Shown piece after piece: positions 53,812-61,984 of a stretch of DNA of 64,000 nt. The notes below the pieces were generated by a model. That model had not been told where the DNA came from. It was given only the letters and a program-made list of their open reading frames with translations, and searched no databases. The stretch's first letter is position 1, and the number at the start of each line of letters is the position of its first letter. A program made the position numbers and the translations under genes. The stretch covers positions 39,080,667 through 39,144,666 of the forward strand of contig OY755045.1 in NCBI GenBank assembly GCA_963576565.1. Direction: 5' to 3'. This DNA comes from Aspidapion aeneum (lineage: Eukaryota; Arthropoda; Insecta; Coleoptera; Brentidae).

Positions 53812-54682
53812 TGCGTATGGCAAGGACTATAGTTAATGACTCAATGACACCCGTTATCGATTCGATGGGAACTGTCGTTGAAATAAGAGAATTGTTTTTA
53901 AAATCCTATCTGTAATTTAGGAATATCAATGGCAATACTTTTTTTTCTGAGCAATATATCTCACCAGATTCTTCGTAACGTGATGTAAAAATTTTACCGA
54001 TATAACAAATTACTAAACCATCCTATTCTAGAGAAGGTGAATAGACCTAGCATGCAATATGATTAAAACGTTAAAATCTTCAAGATTTAGCATTACTTAT
54101 TTTGAATTCAAATTACCCGCCATGTACCGCATGCCAACTGTTATATTTGACATGTATTTGACTTTGGTATCTGTGTTTGTCATGGAATTTGTTTATTTGT
54201 TTGTATATAATAAAGTTCATTTAGAATCCAAAAATACCAGCGTAAATTTTTTTAAAATAAAATTACACTACAAAAAATCATTTAAAAATTTTAACTATAT
54301 TAAGTTTTAAAAGTATGCCGAGTGCCGAATATAAACAAATAGTTCTAGGTAATCCGATTACCTTTCACGCAGAAACAAACACATTCGCTTCTGCTTTAAA
54401 ATAAATTTTTGTGTGAGCTAATGAAAGGGCTCTGAAAAATTAAGGATTACTATACATTTAAAAAAAGTTGTTTTGTAAGAATATAGTAAAAACAATTTCA
54501 AAACCGGTTTTATATAAATAAAAATCAAATTTTCATGAACCGTCAGTCCAACTTTAATATTTTAAAGATAACCAGCTGTATCGTGACTTGACCATCAAAA
54601 ACAAATCAGCCCCCGATGTGACGTCAACAAAGTGAAGGATCCGTTTTGATAGCCCTGGTTAATGAAAGACTGGATTGTGCTT

Positions 54683-54750
54683 GAGACCCTGTATATATGA
54701 CATATTTTAAAGAAATATTTCGTTAAAACATGTCATACATACAGGGTCTC
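54683..54750. repeat. 68-bp hairpin, GAGACCCTGTAT ends
   Basis: GAGACCCTGTATATATGACA and TATTTTAA on the left pair with TTAAAACATGTCATACATAC and AGGGTCTC on the right with few mismatches; the tip is GAAATATTTC. Its CCCTGTATRTATGACATATTT core is close to that of the perfect hairpin at 10412. Confidence 0.8.
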
Positions 54751-55148
54751 TACGTCGTGCATTTATTTATTATTTTACTTTAAAGCTGAGCGCGAGTTGG
54801 AATCATGGAAAACTTTTTTATTAGTAATTTTAGGAAAAAAAGTTATTCTTCATAAAATAGAGTCATCAAATATCCAGTTTTTTCAGTGGTATACGAGGTT
54901 TGTCAAAAAATATGAGTTTTGCTCAAGACTAAAGTACCTTTAAATGTGACAATATCGAAAAATGTTACTAAAAAAAGTTGATCAGAATTAAAAATTAAGT
55001 TTAAATATGCAAGTACATCCATTTAAATTAAAACTTCAGATTATTTTATTTTTTACTAATATCTCGATTTTGAATGAACATGTATCTCTTTTGATTACGA
55101 AACATATGACAACCTTTTAATTATTTGATGTTTTTTAATAATTTTGCA

Positions 55149-55646
55149 GTCTTAACAGTATTTTATGGAGCAGAGAGATAAAGAAGAATGTAAAATTTAA
55201 CATATATGAAACAATGGTGAAAAGCACGCTGTTGTATGGAATAGAGACTTGTCGCGTAACAGAAAAATACAAAGCAAAAATGGAAAGTGTCGAAATGGAT
55301 GCAATAAGAAGATCAATGAGAATATCCAGAACAGATCATATAAGAAATGAGATCATAAAAGAAAGAATGGGAATCGAGGGAAGCATAACGGATGACATCA
55401 CTAAAAGGCAACTGATATTATACGGCCATGTACAACAGATGAGCGACGAAAGATTACCAAAGCAGGTCCTAGAATGGCAACCAATAGGGCGCAGAAAAAG
55501 AGGGCGTCCTAAACTGGAATGGCAACAGTCAATCCAAAGATCAATGAGTCAAAAAAACCTGACGGAAGATGACTGTCAGGATCGAAGGAGGTGGAGAATA
55601 GGCGTCGGACAACGTAGAAAAACGTTCTAAACCGACATAGTAGTAG
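55149..55646 (+). mobile_element. TAG-tailed RTE-like LINE, short 5'-truncated copy
   Basis: It begins GTCTTAACAGTATTTTATGG, which matches the 44.8-kb copy from about 46107. It ends GACATAGTAGTAG and is flanked by an exact 13-bp duplication TAATAATTTTGCA (55136-55148, 55647-55659). Severe 5' truncation plus a target duplication is the signature of target-primed reverse transcription. Confidence 0.92.
55214..55630 (+). pseudogene. LINE C-terminal coding piece, uninterrupted
   Basis: A 138-codon frame runs VKSTLLYGIETCRVTEKYK, ESVEMDAIRRSMRISRTDH, RQLILYGHVQQMSDERLPKQ and GRRKRGRPKLEWQQSIQRSM to RRKTF and the family stop codon. Unlike the copy at 45640-46585 it has no lesion over this stretch. 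It lacks all catalytic domains. Confidence 0.88.
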
Positions 55647-55895
55647 TAATAATTTTGCAATTAAAACGCGTAATAAGAGCATAGGTATTCATTTACTTTG
55701 CAAATTTAAGGGTACTTTACTCTTGAGTAAAACTCATACTTTTTTATAAACCTCGTATACTACTGAAAAAATGTGATATTTGATGACTGTATTTGAGGTT
55801 TTAGATAATGCAGAACTTTTTATAAAGAATAACTTTTTTTTCTAAAATTAATAATAAAAAAGTTTTTCATATGATTCCAACTCAGTATATATATA

Positions 55896-56700
55896 CAGTG
55901 TGTCCGCGGATAGGGTTAACAAGAGGAGAAACTTTTTTATTTGTAGGTTTAGAAGAAAAAGTCACTCTTTATAAAAATGTCTGCTTGTGTTAAAACTACA
56001 ATTTAGAATACCAAATTTACGATTGCTATACAGGGTACATCAAAAATAACATTTTTAATGATTATGATTTTTATTTTTTTTGAAATTTTATGAGAATATT
56101 TTTAAAACCGTTATTTATTACATCAATTGTGCAAAAAAGTCCAATAAACTTTTTCTCAAAGTGGTTAATTTTAAAGCTACTATTAAAATAGTAAAATATC
56201 AAGTAGTCTGTTCTAAATAATTGAAATGTTTTAGTTACTTGGCATCTTTCAAATTGTTTATAGTTGTGTCATAATTTTCTCATAAATCTGTATAATAGTG
56301 AAATTATAAAATGCTTACGGTAGAACAAAGAATTTATATTGTCCAAAGTTATGGTTTAGGACATGAAAAATGTTATATGGCAGTTCTTCGAGAATTCCAT
56401 GAGATATGGCCTGATGTTCCTCTTACGAACAAAAGTTTTTAAAAAAATTTGCAACAAAATCGTTATTCAGCCAGATATAAAATTATATTCTAAGTAGGAA
56501 AGCAACAATCGTTGTTGTTAAACGAAATCCAAAAAAACTAAAAATTTTGTTACTGGCTAACCCTGTATAGCAATCCTAAATTTGGTATTCGAAATTGTAG
56601 TTTCAGCACAAGCAGACGTTTTTATCAAGAGTGACTTTTTCTTCTAAACCCACATATAAAAGTTTTTTTCCTCTTCAGAACTCTATCCGTGGGCACACTG
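55896..56700. mobile_element. TA-flanked element with long inverted arms and a transposase-like fragment
   Basis: The left end CAGTGTGTCCGCGGATAGGG and the right end, reversed, CAGTGTGCCCACGGATAGAG are flanked by TA. Arms extend about 155 bp (shared GAAAAAGTCACTCTT, GTCTGCTTGTG, TTGCTATACAGGGT). The middle holds a short coding remnant (56311-56442). Ends resemble the CAGGGTGTCCC group at 5995 and 51548. Confidence 0.85.
56311..56442 (+). pseudogene. Transposase N-terminal helix-turn-helix fragment
   Basis: The 43-residue frame starts MLTVEQRIYIVQSYG and continues AVLREFHEIWPDVPLTNKSF before a stop. The pattern TxEQRxxIVxxYxxxxSYxxVxxxFxxxFPDxPxPxKxx is the N-terminal helix-turn-helix found in many insect Tc1/mariner-like and related mobile-element proteins (DUF4817-type). 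Everything after it is deleted. Confidence 0.6.
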
Positions 56701-56719
56701 TATATATATAAAATTGCCA

Positions 56720-57290
56720 GACCGCTCTATTCTAGAGACCGTAAATAGACATAGTGTACTGCCAGCAATTAAAAAAAAAAACGTTGTGCTCATTTTTTAA
56801 TTTTTATTATTGTTATTGTAAAACAAAAAACAGCAAAAATATATAAAATAGCTAGCTATCCACAAGCCTAAAAAGTTAATTCCCTAAACATTTTTAACTT
56901 TCGAAAATCTTTTATTCTCATATAATAAAAGTTTATGGAATTTTGTAAAAATGTATAAAGGTCTTAGGAAATTATCGCAAAGAAGCCTCACCCTCCTAGG
57001 GAAACAGTTAATTTTCTCAGGATTGGGGCCTTGATTATTATTTATCGCTTTAATTAAAATATTTTGTGTAGCTAAAAATGAACAAAAAGCAAATTGTCGG
57101 AACAATCTTTCTTATTAAAATGTCAACAATATTTATATGTTAATATCTACATATTTTAACTAAATCAACTGTAAAACTTTTAAACAAGCATATCTATTTC
57201 TAGAGATAATAAGCTGTGTCAGAGATATATGTTCTCTCGCTGTGTGTAAGGTGTATTTGGTCACGTATGCCACCTATGTTCTAAGTATGC
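56720..57290. other. No gene recognised
   Basis: AT-rich intronic DNA. It begins with CTCTATTCTAGAGACCGTAAATAG, a word group also present at 54022-54052 and at the outer end of the 49521-50530 foldback, perhaps left by related foldback ends. Confidence 0.35.
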
Positions 57291-57444
57291 CACTAAACAG
57301 AAGCTAAGAACATATAACATCTAAAGAACCTTCGCCATTTCGATCGATCGCGAGACCAGTTAAACATGTTCAGAAGAAGAGGCGCTGCGGACGTTTCCTG
57401 GCGAGTTTGACTTTCTCTGACAGAAGTCAACAAAAAGCTAAAGT

Positions 57445-57452
57445 TGACGTCA
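57445..57452. promoter_or_regulatory. Perfect CRE palindrome in GC-richer intron patch
   Basis: TGACGTCA occurs 185 bp before the last Dscam exon in a locally GC-richer stretch (57330-57480) that also holds CGATCGATCGCGAG and the palindrome GTTGCGCAAC. It might be an intronic regulatory patch, but chance is not excluded. Confidence 0.3.
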
Positions 57453-57636
57453 GTAGCAATAATAGGCGGTTGCGCAACTACCACTTTACGGCAAATTATT
57501 CAATCGTTAGTTATTCTGCTTTATACTTACTTCGGTGCATTTTTGCGATGAAAAAATTCTAACGGATATGGTATATAACAGTGATGCGAGTTGTATACAG
57601 TAATATTATCTAACATTTTTGTTCTTCTATTTGTAG

Positions 57637-57783
57637 ACGGTAAATTCCACCAACTGCCATCAGGCGAGCTATTGATTCACAATCTGGAATTCAGCGACCA
57701 ATTTCCCACCTACAGATGCAGGACAATGCACAGACTCAGTAGACAAGTGGTCGTCAGTAGTCCTGCCAATGTTAGAATTACAG
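57637..57783 (+). CDS. Dscam: Dscam-family receptor, second Ig2 exon
   Basis: The 147-bp exon follows TCTATTTGTAG, ends before GTAAGAA, and is phase 1 at both ends. It encodes GKFHQLPSGELLIHNLEFSD, FPTYRCRTMHRLSRQVV and SSPANVRIT. LPSGELxIxxxxxxDxxxxYxCRTxHRL is the most recognisable stretch of Dscam Ig2, and the Cys of YRC closes that domain. Its Asp codon is completed by the last base of the exon 34.9 kb upstream. The next (Ig3) exon is beyond the window or not recognisable in the following 6.2 kb. Confidence 0.93.
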
Positions 57784-58520
57784 GTAAGAATCTGTTTAAA
57801 CTAACGAGATAGAAATAAATAAGGTGGTTGGTCGAGTGATTTGGAAACCAAAACAATTTTTAGATTGTCACTTGATTGTTAAAGCGCAAACACGGCACTT
57901 CTAAAACACCAGTGTAGGTATCAGATTTACATTTCCCGATTTCATCACGGATCACTTTTATTTTTGTTTTATCAAAGTATTTTTTGGACTAATTTTTTTA
58001 ACTCCTTTCAAACGACCTAATTTAATTTTTGTGATGCCTTTGGCACCAAAACTATTAACTATGCTAATTAGGTATTCTAGGATTTCGAGATACACGTTTA
58101 CTTTATACACTAAGGTAAAGCATTTGACAGCAATCAGCATGAAAAGTTAATAAAACTACTATGAATTATATATGTGTGCTAAGCATACTAAACAAAGAAC
58201 TGAAACGCAAAACCAATACTTTAATGAAATTTCCAACAGAAACAAGGAAGAATATATTTTATAAATTATTAGAATTAAGTCTGGAGTGCCTTAAAGTTGT
58301 ATAGACCCTCAGAATTTTACCTATTTTAAGAGAAACTACGGAAAGGTGTTCAACATAAAGGCAATACATGACATGACATGCAAGTGGTTGACAGTTTCGA
58401 GACATATGGGTTAAAACTAATTGAGAAATTAAACCAAATACATGGTAATTGGTAAAAGTAATCTGTTATCTCCGAAATGATTTAACGATAGCAGGCCCGA
58501 AAACATGATTTTAAAAATTT
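57784..58520. other. No gene recognised
   Basis: Start of the next Dscam intron; AT-rich, without recognised coding or inverted ends. Confidence 0.35.
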
Positions 58521-58522
58521 GG

Positions 58523-58699
58523 CTGATAATATCGCCTTAATAACAGATAAGAAAGAAGAACTAATAAAAATCCTGACAGAACTAGATACAGCTGATAAAA
58601 ATAAAGGCTTGAGTATGAACTACACTAAAACACATCATAACAAACACAGATGACGGTATCACGATCAGAATAAACCAAGAAAAAATTAATCAAGTAAAG

Positions 58700-58776
<77 letters not shown>

Positions 58777-58801
58777 CCCATATGTATATATATATATATA
58801 C

Positions 58802-58855
<54 letters not shown>

Positions 58856-58965
58856 GGGACAAATTATTAAACTAACAAAAGAAAACCAATCAGCTGAAAT
58901 CAAGAGACGTGTAAGATTGGCCTGGGCAGCATTCAGTAAATTAAGCTACATATTAAAATACTCTG
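58523..58965 (+). pseudogene. RTE-like LINE remnant (third lineage), first part
   Basis: The + strand reads ADNIALITDKKEELIKIL, then [12 protein letters not shown], breaks, and after an AT microsatellite continues [20 protein letters not shown] and [14 protein letters not shown]. These are the RT motif C (YADD now ADN), the KT box and the YLG box of an RTE-group reverse transcriptase. The fragment at 1988 belongs to the same lineage. The copy is interrupted at 58968 and resumes at 59672. Confidence 0.75.
58702..58851. repeat. (TA)n microsatellite inside LINE coding sequence
   Basis: About 150 bp of TA repeat with four GTATA or ACCCATA interruptions. It lies exactly between GTAAAGGAA and CCTGGGACAA, where the LINE protein should read KEYIYLGQ. 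The GAA-TAT-ATA-TAC codons of that motif are themselves a TA-rich seed. Confidence 0.88.
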
Positions 58966-58967
58966 CC

Positions 58968-59671
58968 AATCTATGGGCACCTAAGCTCACACTAGGTTCT
59001 ATAGTTATTGTGTACGTGTGAGCTAATATAACTAAAAACTGAAATATATTTTATTGAACTCCAGACTCAATTAGCTTTCGTTTGATACCACACAAGCCAT
59101 GTTTTGACTTAAACTTTAATTTTTCAAATCTACCCCCACCTTTTTTTAACTAAAATGTATTTTGTTTAACTCCAGACTCAATTACCTTTCGTTTGATATC
59201 ACACACGCCATATTTCCACATAAACACAAATTTTTTTAATTTACCCCCACCCTTTTTTTAAAAGTAAAATGTGGTTTATTTAACTCCAGACGCAATTACC
59301 TTTCGTTTGATATCACACACGCCATATTTTTACATAAACTCTAATTTTTGAAATATACCCCCACCCTTTTATTTGGCTTGTGTTTGGTGGATTTTGTTCA
59401 TTTTTAAATGGGACCATCTCGACGCAAAACCCAGCGTAGGTACCAAATTTCATTAAAATCGGGCAAGTGGTTTTTGAGTTATGCGCGTTGGTCGTTACAG
59501 ACAGACAGACATACAGACAGACAGACAGACAGACGGCGCAACAAAAAAGTTTCAAAATCATCTGAAACGCAAAGATATATAAAAATTTTTGAAATCGGAG
59601 CAACTTTTTTTTTCTCGAAAAAATTAGGATCACTATAGCTCACACTACTATAGTATAGTAGTAGTGTGAGC
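58968..59671 (+). mobile_element. CAGA-bearing Helentron-like repeat, copy 3 (fullest)
   Basis: It starts TCTGCCAATCTATGGGCACC with subterminal AAGCTCACACTAG and GTGTGAGCT. It holds three tandem units of about 105 bp (each with CTCCAGACKCAATTA, CTTTCGTTTGATA, CCCCCACC), a CAGACAGACATACAGACAG run, CTGAAACGCAAAGATATATA, a hairpin of GCTCACACTACTATAG with its complement, and ends GTGTGAGCTAA. TAAAATA is present on both sides (59667-59674 region and 58959-58966). It splits a LINE. Confidence 0.72.
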
Positions 59672-60060
59672 TAAAATATCCTGAGTACCTCAAAACGAAA
59701 GTTTATAACCAATGTATCCTTCCTGTACTTACCTATGGATCCTCGACCTGGACCCTTACAAAATCAAACATGGATAAGGTAATAAACGCCCAAAGATCAA
59801 TGGAAATAAAAATTTCACATGTAAAGCTAAAGTAAGAGATGTTAGATTTGAAGTATCAAAATTAAAATGGAAATTTGCCGCTCATAACATCAGACAGAAA
59901 GACGATTGATGGAACAAATTTATTGTAAACTGGGGACCTTGGAAAAATAAAAGAAGTAGGGGAAGACCACGAATGAGGCCAGACAGACACAGAAGAGCGG
60001 AAGATATAAGGGGAGGCCTATGTCCAAAGATGGATTAAAGAAGGCTAAATAGACAGATAA
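59672..60060 (+). pseudogene. RTE-like LINE remnant, C-terminal part
   Basis: It reads YPEYLKTKVYNQCILPVLTY, GSSTWTLTKSNMDKVINAQR, then breaks into other frames with KWKFAAHNIRQK-like, NWGPWKNK, RGRPRMRP-like and AYVQRWIKEG pieces. This matches the C-terminal region of RTE-group LINEs (YNQCVLPVLTYGSETWTLT, then GRPxxRW, then YVQQW). Stops and shifts make it non-functional. Confidence 0.75.
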
Positions 60061-61570
60061 ATTGAATCTACTTTAAAGAAAAATTTAAGTAAACTTAAAA
60101 ACAATTGAAATAGTCACTGGTGAATAAACAGAAAGGTCAAAATTGACCATAGGATTCAATGTCTGAAGTAAAAGTTTTGCATGGGGAGTCGCGAAAACGA
60201 AAATTTATTGAAGCTGCATTTATAATGCATCACAAAGAAGCTTTTAGTCAACCAAGCAAGGACATACCAAACATATGGAAATCTCTCCTTGTGGAAAACA
60301 AGCCAGTTCGGATGAAGAAAGCGGGATGTTACACCTAACTGCACACCTAGTAGAATGACTAGTAGCTTGTAGATTAGATTTTTTAGTTTACACTTGAAAA
60401 CGGTTAAAGATACTTACTATTCAAAACGTTATGTAGAAAATAAAAAAAGACAATGCAATTCCCCAATTTTGATTCTAAACAGAAAGATTATTTCATAAAA
60501 TTGAAATATTGAATAGTGTTCGTGCAACTTTAATTTTAAATTCAAATTTTGCGCCAAATTCCCGTATTCGGAAGACCCACACAATTTCAATTTGATTGGC
60601 ACAAGCAAAACGCCAGCGCCATCTACGAAAAATGAATCTGCGCAAAAAGGCGTAACCAAAAAAAGATTCGTCTGTCGTATTCTATCGAGACCACCACGCA
60701 GCATGGTGATAAATTCTATTAACCAAAAAAATCCAATAACATTCTTAGAAAATCAAACTAAACCATTACACAAACAAGTGATTCTAGTGTAGATCGACTG
60801 CAACGACTGGGCCAGCGAGAGGAGCTCCTCTGGACGACGGAAACAGCTGAAAAGGTGAGTGCCAATCCTCTATATTGTCTTTGTGTGGCTCGGAAAAATT
60901 AATATTTTTACATCGTCCTTTTAAGGATTTTTGCACCCAGATTTTATAAAACGGCCAGCGCTTACAGTCCCGCAGCTCTACCCCTCAAAACAGCAACATT
61001 TTCTGGTCCCACGACCCAGATAGTTTTTTAAAATTTGTTTGCTAAAAATATTAGATTTTTGCCTCGCCATTTTGACTCGTTTGTTGCCGTGTCCAGTTTA
61101 GAAAGGAGGTTCCGTCCCCCCTTGCGTGGCTTAACGGTGGCTCCACCCACATTTCATTGCAGCCGAAATTGGCACTTCGTACGTCGTTTGTTTTGATTCA
61201 AAAATCGAAATTTGTTTAAATAATAGTTATTTGTTTAAATAATATGTTATAGTTATTCAAAACAACAAAAGTGCTTGTGAGTTGAATGCTTTATTCTTAT
61301 TTAACAGGTAAACAAACACATCTAGTAGAATTAGTATTTACCTGTAAATAATAAGAGAAACGGTAGTAGGTACAAGTTGTTTTCTGTGCATTTATTTTGG
61401 GAGAAAGATCGCGACCTAGGATAACAGCTGTTGATAAGTTTTTGCATTTATTCGAGAAATCGATAATAAAATATATGCTTGTTAGACTCTTTTGGACTGA
61501 TTAAAGTCAATAGGGGTCAAGTGTTAGTTTTATTCCTTTTAAATATTTTTTATTTTTTTAAATTAACAAT
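60061..61570. other. No host gene recognised; probable leader of the BEL/Pao element in the right part
   Basis: The first half has no recognisable features. At about 60998-61018 the sequence TTTTCTGGTCCCACGACCC resembles the leader just after the left LTR in BEL/Pao elements, from memory. The 5' LTR would then lie somewhere before about 60990, but without the right-hand LTR in the window its limits cannot be set. The frame at 60592-60792 is not supported. Confidence 0.35.
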
Positions 61571-61975
61571 ATGTCGTTAAAAAAGCTTGAGAATCAACGC
61601 AAAGTTTCAATATCTCGTATTACGGAAACGTATAACTTGGGAACAAAAGCTAAATCAGATAGTTCTTCCTTGCCAATTTTTAAGGCGTTTTACGAATCGT
61701 TAGATGATCACTATGAACAATTTAAAAACATTCATAATGACATCATAGGTCTCTTGAAAGACGACGACGATGATGAATTCGAAGTACAGGACAAAATTAG
61801 GAAAGATGCGGATCTATTCTACCACCAAGCTAAAGTTCTTTTTTCGAGTTTATGTTCCGATTCAGTTCATTCAAATTTTACCCCCGCAACTTCACACTAT
61901 TCACGTAACGATGATCTGGGCCCTTTAAAGGTACCTTGCTTTAATGGAAACGTAAAAAAGTGGCCAACCTTTTAA
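61571..61975 (+). CDS. BEL/Pao retrotransposon Gag, N-terminal part (ends at a nonsense codon)
   Basis: The frame opens with ATG (MSLKKLENQRKVSISRI) and has the usual start of BEL/Pao Gag: a helical N-terminus, then YESLDDHYEQFKNIHND, DKIRKDADLFYHQAK, and LKVPCFNGNVKKWPTF, where the PxFxGxxxxWPTF motif marks the capsid start. It halts at TAA (61973-61975), and a second in-frame TAG follows at 61982-61984. The downstream sequence continues the family pattern in the same frame. Gag forms the particle in which the element is reverse-transcribed. Confidence 0.85.
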   Translation: MSLKKLENQRKVSISRITETYNLGTKAKSDSSSLPIFKAFYESLDDHYEQFKNIHNDIIGLLKDDDDDEFEVQDKIRKDADLFYHQAKVLFSSLCSDSVHSNFTPATSHYSRNDDLGPLKVPCFNGNVKKWPTF

Positions 61976-61984
61976 GATGTTTAG

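Larger units (their letters stand above)
54786..55886. mobile_element. Foldback element containing a LINE insertion
   Basis: The left arm (about 54786-54955: GAGTTGGAATCATGGAAAAC, AAAGTTATTCTT, GGTATACGAGGTTT, ACTCAAG-like) and the right arm (about 55710-55886) are inverted copies. Between them a 498-bp LINE copy (55149-55646) is inserted with a 13-bp target duplication. Without it the element is about 590 bp. Confidence 0.78.

Noticed and set aside
58625..59021. Long open frames on both strands rich in Ile-Tyr
   Set aside because: They translate a TA microsatellite and are open in all such frames by composition.
60592..60792. 66-codon frame before the BEL/Pao element
   Set aside because: Short, without motif; may lie in or near the LTR/leader.
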